In this document: positions 1 through 8,115 of the stretch, in pieces
How the letters are laid out: the number at the start of each line of letters is the position of its first letter
Position numbering within the stretch: the stretch's first letter is position 1
DNA from: Methyloversatilis discipulorum
GTDB lineage: Bacteria; Pseudomonadota; Gammaproteobacteria; Burkholderiales; Rhodocyclaceae
NCBI RefSeq assembly: GCF_018780585.1
Contig: NZ_JADMJL010000021.1
Coordinates: 62,001 to 126,000, forward strand
Reading direction: 5' to 3'
Length of the DNA: 64,000 nt
Translations under genes and position numbers: made by a program
Notes under the pieces: model-generated
What the model saw: the letters and a program-made list of their open reading frames with translations, nothing else
What the model was told of the DNA's origin: nothing
Databases searched by the model: none

Positions 1-48
1 GTTCGCAGGCCGCGCACCCCATCGTCCGTTCATCGAGAGAGGTCACCC

Positions 49-801
49 ATGATCCATCATCGCCTGCGTCCGTTCGCGGCGCCGCTCCTCGCGGCCGCCT
101 GCTTCGCACTCGCCGGTTCTGCCTACGCCAGCACCACCCACAGCGCCTTCGACGACATCGAGGATTCGATCGCCACCGACGGCTTCAACAACCTGACCGC
201 AGCCCGCATCACCGCCACGCAACTGGCTGCCGGCATCGCGTCGAACAGCGAAACAGAAGGCGGCGCCGTGCTCAGACGCACCTCCGGCGGCGCCTATCCG
301 GCCTCCTCGGGCCTGTACCAGTTCGCCGGCAACGGCTCGACCTTCGAAATGGTGGTCAGCGACGCGGTCGACGGCCTGACCAGCATCGTGTTCCAGACCT
401 ATATCAACGTGAGCACCGGCAGCAACGGCATCTACGGCGTGCTGGCGGCGAACAACCTGCCGCGCCTCAGCTTCAACGGCGGCGAGCAGTTCCTGCTCTC
501 CAGCTCACAGGCGAGCGAGAACCTGGGCTACACCGATTTCTTCACCGGTGAGTTCGTCGCCTCCGACCCGAACAACCCGAACCACCTCACCTTCACCTGG
601 AACCTGGCCAGCCTCGGCGTCACCGTGCCGGTAGACAGCTTCCGCATCACCTTCGCCACCGACAACCACGCGCAGTCGCTCGCCTTCCAGGTCGATCAGC
701 TGGTGGCCGCACCGGTGCCGGAACCGCAGACCGCCGCATTGCTGCTCGGCGGCATGGCGGTGATCACGCTGGTCGCCCGCCGCCGCACGCGTCAGCACTG
801 A
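49..801 (+). CDS. PEP-CTERM sorted surface/exported protein
   Basis: A 250-residue exported protein. It starts with a Sec-type signal peptide (basic start, hydrophobic stretch, cleavage near the ASTT site at about residue 27) and ends in a PEP-CTERM sorting signal: VPEP at residues 223-226, a hydrophobic segment, then an Arg-rich tail (RRRTR). Proteins of this class are recognised by an exosortase and released to the surface or matrix. The middle is Ser/Thr/Asn/Gly-rich, predicted beta-rich, and has no Cys after the signal region. A purine-rich RBS (AGAGAGG) lies 7 bases before the ATG. It sits directly upstream of the haem receptor gene, with only a GC-rich hairpin between them. Function is unknown; its position suggests a surface role linked to haem capture, which is inference. 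Confidence 0.85.
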   Translation: MIHHRLRPFAAPLLAAACFALAGSAYASTTHSAFDDIEDSIATDGFNNLTAARITATQLAAGIASNSETEGGAVLRRTSGGAYPASSGLYQFAGNGSTFEMVVSDAVDGLTSIVFQTYINVSTGSNGIYGVLAANNLPRLSFNGGEQFLLSSSQASENLGYTDFFTGEFVASDPNNPNHLTFTWNLASLGVTVPVDSFRITFATDNHAQSLAFQVDQLVAAPVPEPQTAALLLGGMAVITLVARRRTRQH

Positions 802-817
802 GTCCGTTTCGCCGCAT

Positions 818-847
818 GCGGGCGGTGCCCTCGAGGGTGCCGCCCGC
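818..847 (+). terminator. GC-rich hairpin between PEP-CTERM gene and haem receptor gene
   Basis: A long inverted repeat: GCGGGCGG pairs with CCGCCCGC, and the stem extends inward through GCCC/GGGC around a TCGA loop. No clean T-run follows, so it may be an attenuator or mRNA-stability element that lowers expression of the receptor relative to the upstream gene rather than a full terminator. Confidence 0.45.
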
Positions 848-879
848 TTGCGTTCGCCCATCCAGACTGTCACGACATC

Positions 880-3195
880 TTGAAACACCGAATTCCCCTG
901 CGCCCGCAGCTGCTGCTGGCGCTGATGTGGCCGCTCGCGTGCGCGGCGCAGGACGATGCGCTGTCTGAGGAGGACGTCGTCACGCTGCCGGAAGTGGAGG
1001 TGCGCGACTCCCGCGACGACATCCGTCCGCCCGCGGTCGAACTGACCCCCGATCGGCCGGTCACGACGATAGGACCCGAGGCGATCGAACGCCGCCAGGC
1101 GGGCACGATATTCGACCTGCTGAAGGACGTGCCGGGTGTCGCCGTCGACGGCGGTCCGCGCGCCAGCGGCATGAAATTCAACCTGCGCGGCTTCTCCGAC
1201 AACGAGGACGTGCTGTTCAAGATCGACGGCGCAGTGAAAGGCTTCGAGAAGTACCGCTTCGGCAGCGGCGTATTCATCGAACCCGAACTGCTGAAGGCCA
1301 TCGAGATCGAGCGCGGGCCGTCGCTGAAGTCCGGCTCCGGTGCGCTCGGTGGCACCATCTCGGCCACCACGAAATCCGCTGCCGACTACCTGCGGCCGGG
1401 TGAGCGCGTCGGCGCCCAGATCAAGTATGGCTACAACGCGAACAGCAATGAGCGGCTGCGCATGGTGACGGTATACGGTCGGCCGAACGGTTATCTCGAT
1501 CTGGTCGTCTCGATCGCCCGGCGCGACTCGGACGACATCCGCCTGCCCGACCGCAGCCGGCTCGACCTGACCGCGGTGCACTCGGAAAGCCGCTTCGCCA
1601 AGGCCACCTTCTACGCCAGCGACGACCTGACGCTGGAACTGAGCCAGACCTACTACACGGGAGGCCCCGAGCGCGCACCCTACGACGCGACTGCCGGCAG
1701 TGCAGGCCAGTTCGGCGTGGTCGAACGCAGCATCGAGGACACCACCACCAATCTGCGCATGAACTACACGCCGGCCGATTCATGGATCGCGCTGCGCGGC
1801 ACCCTCGCCTATGAAACGACCGACCTGGATGACGTGCATCGCATCACCCAGAGCCGCATCTGCGTATCGCCATCGACCGCCTTTCCGGCGGCTTTCCGCA
1901 TCGATCGCTGCGACGACGCCTGGCGCTACTCGATCTGGACCGCCGAAGTGTTCAATGACACGCGTTACGCGATTGGCGAACTGCAGGGCGTGCTCAGCAT
2001 CGGCTACCAGGGCATACGTAATAGCCGCGATATCGCACGCGTCACCTCGCGCGCGCTGACCAACCAGCAGGTCTACCCGAACGGCTTCAACGAGGCGCAA
2101 CCGCCGGGCGACAAGGTGTCCGATGCACTGATCGTCGAGAACGCCTTCACGCTCGGCGCCTTCACCTTCACGCTGGGTGCGCGACTCGACCGCTACCACG
2201 TCAGCGCCGAGGGTCAGACGCGCACCAACATGATCGCCGCCGGACAGTCGCCGGACATCCGCTTCGTCAAGCTGTCGCCGGCGGCGGCGCTCACCTGGCG
2301 CATCCCGCGCAGCGACTGGTCGGCCACCGTGCGCTACCACGAAGCTTTCCGCCCGCCGCTGGTTGACGAGTACTTCGCCCGCGGCAGTTTCGCCAGCCGC
2401 TGCGCGAAAAGCGCTGGCTGGTCCTTGCCCGGCAATCCGGTGCTTTATCCGGAACCGCTGTACGACCCTTCAGGCTACGGTCAGACCTACGATCCTGCAC
2501 TCGACCTCGCGCCCGACAACGAAATCTGCGGAGCACTCTACCGGCCGCAGGAATCGTCGAACCACGAACTGACGCTGGCCTGGATGCCGCAACCCTCCTC
2601 GCCGCGCGACGGGCGCTGGCAGGCGCGGGTCACCTACTACGACATCCACACCCGCCATCTCCTGACGTCGTTGAGCAATATCGGGGGCGAAGTCGGCCAG
2701 CCGGGCAAGGAGCGGCGCAAGGGCACCGAACTGGAAATCAGTTACGACGGACTGCATGCCTTCTCGTCGCTGTCGTGGTCACAGATCGACGGCCGCATCA
2801 CCAATGCGGTGGCCGGCACCGACTACGCGCTCTATGGCGTGCCCGGCGACACACTGAGCATCAGTGCCGGCGTGCGCGGGTTCGACGGGCGGGTCGAAGC
2901 CGGCGTGCGGATACGCGACATCGCTGACCGCCGGGCGGCTGCCAGCACGGTAGAAACCGTGTGCTCGCGTCCCGGCACACTGGTCGTGCCGGGCGTCGGC
3001 ACGATAGGCACGCAATACGGCGTACGCCTGTACGACCTGTTCGCCAGCTGGCAGATGACGCGTGACACACAACTGCGCTTCAATCTCGACAACCTCACCA
3101 ACGAAACCTACTGCCTGCAGGATGGCTTCGCCGGTGCGGTCGGCATACAGGCGCCCGGTCGGACGGCGAAGCTGTCGGTGACGATGAGGTTCTGA
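880..3195 (+). CDS. hmuR: TonB-dependent haem/haemoglobin-type outer-membrane receptor
   Basis: A 771-residue outer-membrane TonB-dependent receptor. A short signal peptide ends near residue 24, followed by a TonB-box-like segment (VVTLPEVEV), a plug domain at about residues 55-175 (DLLKDVPGVAVDG, NLRGFSDNEDV, IEIERGPSL, SGALGG) and a long beta-barrel ending in an aromatic residue (VTMRF), as the Bam machinery requires. The plug wording is typical of the haem/haemoglobin/transferrin receptor group. The only start that keeps the signal peptide is TTG at 880. The hmuSTUV genes 2-5 kb downstream support haem as the substrate. The exact ligand (free haem, haemoglobin or a carrier) cannot be read from the sequence. 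Confidence 0.85.
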   Translation: MKHRIPLRPQLLLALMWPLACAAQDDALSEEDVVTLPEVEVRDSRDDIRPPAVELTPDRPVTTIGPEAIERRQAGTIFDLLKDVPGVAVDGGPRASGMKFNLRGFSDNEDVLFKIDGAVKGFEKYRFGSGVFIEPELLKAIEIERGPSLKSGSGALGGTISATTKSAADYLRPGERVGAQIKYGYNANSNERLRMVTVYGRPNGYLDLVVSIARRDSDDIRLPDRSRLDLTAVHSESRFAKATFYASDDLTLELSQTYYTGGPERAPYDATAGSAGQFGVVERSIEDTTTNLRMNYTPADSWIALRGTLAYETTDLDDVHRITQSRICVSPSTAFPAAFRIDRCDDAWRYSIWTAEVFNDTRYAIGELQGVLSIGYQGIRNSRDIARVTSRALTNQQVYPNGFNEAQPPGDKVSDALIVENAFTLGAFTFTLGARLDRYHVSAEGQTRTNMIAAGQSPDIRFVKLSPAAALTWRIPRSDWSATVRYHEAFRPPLVDEYFARGSFASRCAKSAGWSLPGNPVLYPEPLYDPSGYGQTYDPALDLAPDNEICGALYRPQESSNHELTLAWMPQPSSPRDGRWQARVTYYDIHTRHLLTSLSNIGGEVGQPGKERRKGTELEISYDGLHAFSSLSWSQIDGRITNAVAGTDYALYGVPGDTLSISAGVRGFDGRVEAGVRIRDIADRRAAASTVETVCSRPGTLVVPGVGTIGTQYGVRLYDLFASWQMTRDTQLRFNLDNLTNETYCLQDGFAGAVGIQAPGRTAKLSVTMRF

Positions 3196-3623
3196 ACGAT
3201 ATTTCATATGTCAGGAACACTGCAGGGCTGCAAGAATGCGCTTCTGTACTGGATTTCCGCGCCCAATCAATGACATGCAAATGAAACACGCGTTGCACGC
3301 ATGAACACCGTCATGCACCGTAACTGGACACATCACGGCGTTTGAATGTTCGCCATGCGGGAAAAAACCATTCCTAATCATGCTCCAGCGCCATTCATCG
3401 CACTTGGCTCGGCTCTTGCTGGGACGGCCTGTTTCCGCGACGCCCCTGCGAGGGGCGCCGCGCCCATCCTGTCTTTCCGCACAGGAGTCACGTCCGATGT
3501 CTGCCAGCATGGCCGTTCTACAGCTGTCGATGACTGCGCACCGGCACGCCACGCCCGGAACGCGGCGCCACGCGCCGACGCGCGGCAGCGGACGGGCCGC
3601 CACCTCCATTGAATGACCGCACC
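3196..3623. other. 428-bp non-coding stretch after the haem receptor
   Basis: No convincing gene. It is less GC-rich than its surroundings at the left end. A short hairpin (GCGCCCCTCGCAGGGGCG type) lies near 3438-3463. A 39-codon frame at 3497-3616 has an AGGAG-like site, but its low-complexity Arg/His/Thr composition does not look like a protein. It probably carries the end of the receptor transcript and the promoter of the next gene. Confidence 0.5.
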
Positions 3624-3986
3624 ATGCCACATCCATCCGACCCCTACTGCCTCGGTCTCATGCCCGATCCGTCCGAATTTCCCGCACTGGCGGCCAGCGT
3701 CGATGCCGTCATGCTCATCATCCGGCTGTCGGCGCGCTACGGGCCGCTGATGTTCCTGCACGACGCGACCGGTGACGTGCTGCAGCCGCGCTGCCGCCCG
3801 GTTGGCTCGCTGCCGGTCGACGATCATGACGTCAAGCTGGGTGAAGTGGCCGGGTGCGAGTACTGGATCGCACCGTCGGCACTCGATCAGCTCGGCTCGG
3901 GCACTCTGCTGCTCGACGTGCTGGAAGAACGCGGTGACGCCACCGGGCTGGCCAGCCGCTTCGTTCTGCGCAAGGTCGGCAACTGA
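3624..3986 (+). CDS. DUF779-family protein lacking the family's cysteine pair
   Basis: A 120-residue protein that matches the DUF779 family along its length: RLSARYGPLMF near residue 37, then DHDVKLGEVAG, then YWI and LLLDVLEERG. DUF779 genes usually sit beside acetaldehyde or aldehyde dehydrogenase genes and carry a Ser-Gly-Gly-Cys-Cys-Asp segment after the PLMF motif. Here that segment reads LHDATGD, so the vicinal cysteines are gone and only a later Cys (QPRC) remains. No aldehyde dehydrogenase lies nearby. I chose ATG 3624 over an in-frame TTG at 3609 because the homology begins after it. The biochemical role of the family is not known to me. Confidence 0.65.
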   Translation: MPHPSDPYCLGLMPDPSEFPALAASVDAVMLIIRLSARYGPLMFLHDATGDVLQPRCRPVGSLPVDDHDVKLGEVAGCEYWIAPSALDQLGSGTLLLDVLEERGDATGLASRFVLRKVGN

Positions 3987-4130
3987 TCACCCAGCGGGGC
4001 GGCGCAACGTCGTCCCGCTCCTCACTGGCGGCCGCCTCCGGGCCCTTGCATTCATCTCGTTCCCCTTTGCTCGCCCACGCCGCGATGCTGCGCAGCGCTG
4101 TCGTCATGCCTGAGGCTTGACACCATACTG

Positions 4131-4149
4131 CGAATCATTATCATTTAAT
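4131..4149 (+). promoter_or_regulatory. Fur-box-like operator
   Basis: The segment contains AATCATTATC followed by an AT-rich arm. This closely matches the right half of the Fur consensus (GATAATGATAATCATTATC). It lies 36 bases before the ATG of the HemP-like gene, in an otherwise GC-rich region, and is placed to repress that gene and perhaps the PEP-CTERM/hmuSTUV genes behind it when iron is sufficient. Confidence 0.65.
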
Positions 4150-4184
4150 GAAATCGACCGTCCGCGGCCAGACCGCAAGCATCC

Positions 4185-4376
4185 ATGTCCGCCTCAGGCA
4201 ACGAACCGACCGAAGCATTGAAGGTGCGCCTGTCCGCCCTGCTGGACGACCTGATCCGGCACGACGGCTTCGGCTCGCTGAGCGTCGAGGTCCGCCTGCT
4301 CAAGCGCGGCCAGAAGGAAGTCATCATCGACTGCGGCAAGCAGTATCGGTACGTCATCGATTTCGCGCCCGGCTGA
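4185..4376 (+). CDS. hemP: HemP-like small protein
   Basis: A 63-residue protein. Its second half (VEVRLLKRGQKEVIIDCGKQYRY, interrupted here by no gaps) follows the pattern of HemP/HmuP proteins: a Leu-rich strand, a Gly, a basic strand with Val/Ile, then a Tyr-Arg segment. The usual basic C-terminal tail ending in Lys-Leu-Ile-Leu-Thr-Lys is missing and the protein ends FAPG. HemP/HmuP is a small cytoplasmic factor needed, with Fur, for expression of haem receptor genes in several proteobacteria. A Fur-like box just upstream and hmuS downstream support the call. The family match rests on pattern, so it remains tentative. Confidence 0.45.
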   Translation: MSASGNEPTEALKVRLSALLDDLIRHDGFGSLSVEVRLLKRGQKEVIIDCGKQYRYVIDFAPG

Positions 4377-4498
4377 GACCGGCGTGACGCAGCACACTCC
4401 GGCGGCGCGGGGCCGCGGAGCAGGTTTTCAAATCACAGAAACCGCCTGATCGATCGCCTTCGCGGGGAAGGGATAGATGGCTCAGAACGAGGTCCATC

Positions 4499-5146
4499 AT
4501 GTCTTTCCGCCTTCTGCTGTCCGCTGGCGCCCTGTGCGCACTGTCCTCCACCGCCGCCTTCGCCACCAGCGCCAGCTGGGACACCCCGCTCGCCGGTCAT
4601 GACGGCAACGGCAGTTCCGCCGCCACGCCGTGGGCCAGCGGCAGCGTCTATGCCGAGTGGAACGTGTTCGACAGCTTCAGCACCGACGCCACGCCCGACA
4701 TCGCCGGCAGTGGCAGCGTCAGCCAGCTCAACCCGGGCGCCGGCAGCTTCCTGACCGGCAGCGGCAACCTGTATAGCGCCGCCGGCGCAGCCTTCTTCCT
4801 GGTCGACCTCGACGTCGCGCAGAGCGGCACCTGGAATGTGTGGCTGCGCATCGCGACCCAGGGCACGGCGGCCGACACCGTCGCCACGCTCAATGGCATC
4901 GCCGCGAACAAGGTGGTCAGTTACAGCGCCGCGCTCGGCGGCTTCGGTGGCAGCGAGGAAGAGGCCTACTGGACCTGGGTGGTCACCGATCCGCTGTCGC
5001 TGCAGTTCAGCTTCACCAGCTCGGAAGCGCACCTCAGCCTCGACCAGCTCGCCGTACTCGCCCAGTCGGTGCCGGAACCGGCGACCTGGATGTCGCTGGC
5101 TGCCGGCCTCGGCCTGCTCGGCGCCCTGTCGCGTCGTCGCGCCTGA
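4499..5146 (+). CDS. PEP-CTERM protein inside the haem-uptake gene set
   Basis: A 215-residue exported protein with a clear signal peptide ending after FATS (about residue 23) and a C-terminal PEP-CTERM signal: VPEP at residues 191-194, an Ala/Gly/Leu hydrophobic segment, and the tail SRRRA. The mature part is rich in Ser, Thr, Ala, Gly and aromatic residues and contains no Cys, fitting a small beta-sandwich. An ACGAGG-like RBS precedes the ATG. It lies 122 bases after the HemP-like gene and 15 bases before hmuS on the same strand, so it is very likely co-transcribed with the haem importer. The likely role is an exosortase-processed surface factor in haem capture; this is inferred from position only, and no known haem-binding motif is visible. 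Confidence 0.85.
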   Translation: MSFRLLLSAGALCALSSTAAFATSASWDTPLAGHDGNGSSAATPWASGSVYAEWNVFDSFSTDATPDIAGSGSVSQLNPGAGSFLTGSGNLYSAAGAAFFLVDLDVAQSGTWNVWLRIATQGTAADTVATLNGIAANKVVSYSAALGGFGGSEEEAYWTWVVTDPLSLQFSFTSSEAHLSLDQLAVLAQSVPEPATWMSLAAGLGLLGALSRRRA

Positions 5147-5161
5147 TACCGGGAGACCGCG

Positions 5162-6223
5162 ATGACGCCGCACACCGATCCGGAAAGCCTCTATCACACC
5201 TTCCACGCGCTGAAGGCGGAGCGCCGCCTGCGCAATCGCGACGCCGCCGCAGCCCTCGGTATCAGCGAGGGCGAGGCGATTGCCAGCGGCGTCGGCCGCG
5301 ACGCCGTGCGCCTGACCGCGCCCTTCGACACGCTGTTTCGCCGCATGCCCGAACTGGGCGAGGTGATGGCGCTGACCCGCAACGAAGCCGCTGTCCATGA
5401 AAAGACCGGCTGCTTCGAACAGATGTCCGGCGATGCCAAGGTCGGTCTGGCGCTGGGCAGCGCCATCGACCTGCGCATCTTCTACGGTCGCTGGGCATAC
5501 GGCTACGCAGTGACCGAACAGGGTCCGAAGGGCGAGTCGCGCAGCCTGCAGTTCTATGACGCGCATGGCGACGCCGTGCACAAGGTGTTCTCGCGCGCCG
5601 GCACCGATCTCGCAGCCTGGGACCGGCTGGTCGCCGAATTCGCCGCCGCCGACCAGAGCGCCGGCGAAAAGGTCGCGCCGCGCAGCGCGCCCGCCAGCGA
5701 CGAAACGCCGCTCGACGCAATCGACGCCGTCGCCTTCCGCCGCGACTGGCTGGGCATGCAGGACACGCACGACTTCTTCCCGCTGCTGCGCCGGCACAAG
5801 GTATCGCGCCGCCAGGCCATGCAGATCGCGCCCGAGGGCCACGCCAACCGGATCGGCAACGATCTGACGCGTTCGCTGCTCGAAGCGGCGGCCGCCGATG
5901 GGGTGTCGGTCATGTGCTTCGTCGGCAACCCGGGCATGATCCAGATCCACACCGGGCCGGTGCATCGGGTCGAAGTGATGGGGCCCTGGCTCAACGTACT
6001 CGACCCCGGCTTCAACCTGCACCTGCGGCAGGACCTGGTCGACCAGACCTGGATCGTGCGCAAGCCGACCGCCGATGGCGTCGTCACCTCGGTCGAACTG
6101 CTCGACGCAGCCGGTGAAACCATCGCGCTGTTCTTCGGGGAGCGCAAACCGGGCAAGCCGGAGCGCGAGGACTGGCGCGCACTGGTGGCCCAGCTCGGCA
6201 CCGCCGACAGCCTCGCGGCATGA
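5162..6223 (+). CDS. hmuS: Haemin-degrading/haem-trafficking factor HmuS
   Basis: A 353-residue cytoplasmic protein made of two repeats of the HemS/ChuX-like fold, the normal length for HmuS/HemS. Typical family segments are visible in each half: LTRNEAAVHEKTG in the first; in the second, FVGNPGMIQIHTGPV followed by MGPWLNVLDPGFNLHL. HmuS-type proteins accept haem delivered by the ABC importer and store it or break it open to release iron. The stop overlaps the hmuT start (ATGA), so translation is coupled. It follows the PEP-CTERM gene by 15 bases. Confidence 0.92.
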   Translation: MTPHTDPESLYHTFHALKAERRLRNRDAAAALGISEGEAIASGVGRDAVRLTAPFDTLFRRMPELGEVMALTRNEAAVHEKTGCFEQMSGDAKVGLALGSAIDLRIFYGRWAYGYAVTEQGPKGESRSLQFYDAHGDAVHKVFSRAGTDLAAWDRLVAEFAAADQSAGEKVAPRSAPASDETPLDAIDAVAFRRDWLGMQDTHDFFPLLRRHKVSRRQAMQIAPEGHANRIGNDLTRSLLEAAAADGVSVMCFVGNPGMIQIHTGPVHRVEVMGPWLNVLDPGFNLHLRQDLVDQTWIVRKPTADGVVTSVELLDAAGETIALFFGERKPGKPEREDWRALVAQLGTADSLAA

Positions 6224-7068
6224 GCCGCCGACTGCTCCGCAGCACGCTGGTGGCGCTGCTGTTCGCCGCCGGCGCGGCAGTCGCCGCACCGGCGCAGCGG
6301 CTGGTCACGGTCGGCGGCGCGGTGACCGAAATCGTCCATGCGCTGGGCGCAGCCGACCGTATCGTCGCCACCGACACCACCAGCACCTGGCCGGCGTCCG
6401 CGCAGGCGCTGCCCAAGGTGGGCTATCAGCGTGCGCTGGCGGCGGAGGGCGTGCTGTCGATGCGGCCCACCCACCTGATCGCCACCGCCGATGCCGGCCC
6501 GCCAGTCACGCTGACCCAGTTGCGCGGCGCCGGCGTGCAGGTGATCCAGCTGCCGCCGGACCACAGCGCGGCGCAGGTCGGCAACGCGATCCGCATGGTC
6601 GCCGCCGCGCTGGCGATGGAAGACGCCGGCCGCACACTGGCTGAGCGCTTCGATCACGACTGGAAGACGGCACAGCGCGAGGTGGGCGCCCTGCCCGGCC
6701 GGCCGCGCGCGCTGTTCATCCTCGACCACGGCGGCAGCAGTCCGATGGTGGCTGGCGACGACACGGCGGCCGACGCGATGCTGGGCTACGCCGGCGCCGT
6801 CAACGTGATGGCCGGACGCTTCCGCGGTTACCGGCCGTTGACGCTCGAAGCCGCGTTGGCCGCGGCGCCCGACGTGATCGTGACGACTGACGAGGCCATC
6901 GCCGCCGCCGGTGGCGCCAGCGCCTTCCTCGCCCGCCCCGGACTGGCGGCGCTGCCGGCCGCGCGGGCGGGCCGGCTGGTCAGCCTCGACGCACTGCGCA
7001 TGCTGGGCTTCAGCCCGCGCCTGCCACAGGCGGTGAGCGAACTGGCGCGCCGGATGCGCGCGCCGTGA
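6220..7068 (+). CDS. hmuT: Haem ABC transporter periplasmic binding protein HmuT
   Basis: A 282-residue periplasmic binding protein with a signal peptide cleaved around AVAA-PAQR (residues 20-26). The body has the class III binding-protein fold: RLVTVGGAVTEIVHALG at the mature start, VGYQRALAAEGVLSM in the middle, then RALFILDHGGSSPMVAG and YRPLTLEAALAAAPDVI. This arrangement is typical of haem-binding HmuT/ShuT proteins. It overlaps hmuS by four bases at its start and hmuU by four bases at its end, so the set is translated as one unit. Confidence 0.92.
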   Translation: MSRRLLRSTLVALLFAAGAAVAAPAQRLVTVGGAVTEIVHALGAADRIVATDTTSTWPASAQALPKVGYQRALAAEGVLSMRPTHLIATADAGPPVTLTQLRGAGVQVIQLPPDHSAAQVGNAIRMVAAALAMEDAGRTLAERFDHDWKTAQREVGALPGRPRALFILDHGGSSPMVAGDDTAADAMLGYAGAVNVMAGRFRGYRPLTLEAALAAAPDVIVTTDEAIAAAGGASAFLARPGLAALPAARAGRLVSLDALRMLGFSPRLPQAVSELARRMRAP

Positions 7069-8114
7069 ATACGCGCGCACTCACTCTGTCGGCCGGGGCG
7101 CCTGCTTCGCTGGCACTGCCGGCGCTCGCGCTGGCGCTGTTCTGCGTCGTCGTGCTGGCACTGGGCAGCGGCGCGGTCAGCCTGTCGCCGACGGCCGTGC
7201 TCGGCGCGCTGTTCGGTGCCGACGCCGGCAGCGAAGCCGAACTGGTGGTGCGCACGCTGCGCCTGCCGCGCGTGCTGCTCGGCGTGATCGCTGGCGCCGG
7301 TCTGGGCATCGCCGGTGCCGCGATGCAGGGTCTGATGCGCAATCCGCTGGCCGACCCGGGGCTGGTCGGCGTCAGCAGCGGCGCGGCACTCGCGGCCGCC
7401 TGTGTCGTCGTTCTCGGCGAACGGGCGATGAGCGCGGGCGGCTGGCTGGCCAGCTCGGCACTGCCGCTGGCCGCCTTCGCCGGCGCCGCGCTGACCACCG
7501 CCGTCGTCTATGCGGCCTCGCGCCGCAATGGCCGCAGTTCGGTCACGCTGATGCTGCTGTCGGGCATTGCCATCAACGCGCTGGCGATGTCCGGCATCGG
7601 TCTGCTCATGTTCATGGGCAGCGACGCGCAGGTGCGGCAGTTCACCTTCTGGACGCTGGGCAGCCTCGCCGGCGCGACCTGGCCCGGCGTGGTGGCGGCA
7701 ACGCTGGCGGTCGCGCTGGCACTGGGCGCGCTGCTGCGCCGCGCCGGACCGCTCGATGCGCTCGCGCTGGGCGAGTCGCAGGCCGCCCACCTCGGCGTCG
7801 CCACCGCGCGGCTGAACCGCAGTTGCGTGCTGCTGATCGCGCTGTCGGTCGGCGCGACCACGGCGCTGACCGGCACGCTGGGCTTCATCGGGCTGATCGC
7901 GCCTCACCTCGCACGCCGGCTGGTCGGTCCGGCACATGCCCGACTGCTGCCGGCCAGCGCACTGACCGGCGCCGCACTGGTCGTGCTGGCCGACAGCGCC
8001 GCCCGTACCTGGGTGGCGCCGGCCGAACTACCGATCGGCGTGCTGACGGCACTGTTCGGCGCCCCCTTCTTCATCGCCCTGCTGCGCCGTCGCGCCGCGC
8101 ACGAAAGCACCTGA
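7065..8114 (+). CDS. hmuU: Haem ABC transporter permease HmuU
   Basis: A 349-residue inner-membrane permease of the FecCD/BtuC family with about ten hydrophobic segments. Family landmarks are RLPRVLLGVIAGAGLGIAG near residue 68, MQGLMRNPLADPGLVG directly after it, LGSLAGATW in the middle, and GFIGLIAPHLARRLVG (the segment that contacts the ATPase) near residue 272. It starts at GTG 7065, overlapping the hmuT stop (GTGA). It forms the haem channel with HmuV. Confidence 0.93.
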   Translation: MNTRALTLSAGAPASLALPALALALFCVVVLALGSGAVSLSPTAVLGALFGADAGSEAELVVRTLRLPRVLLGVIAGAGLGIAGAAMQGLMRNPLADPGLVGVSSGAALAAACVVVLGERAMSAGGWLASSALPLAAFAGAALTTAVVYAASRRNGRSSVTLMLLSGIAINALAMSGIGLLMFMGSDAQVRQFTFWTLGSLAGATWPGVVAATLAVALALGALLRRAGPLDALALGESQAAHLGVATARLNRSCVLLIALSVGATTALTGTLGFIGLIAPHLARRLVGPAHARLLPASALTGAALVVLADSAARTWVAPAELPIGVLTALFGAPFFIALLRRRAAHEST

Positions 8115-8115
8115 C

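Noticed and set aside
3497-3616. 39-codon frame with an AGGAG site before the DUF779 gene
   Set aside because: Composition (Arg/His/Thr) is not protein-like and I see no homologue pattern.
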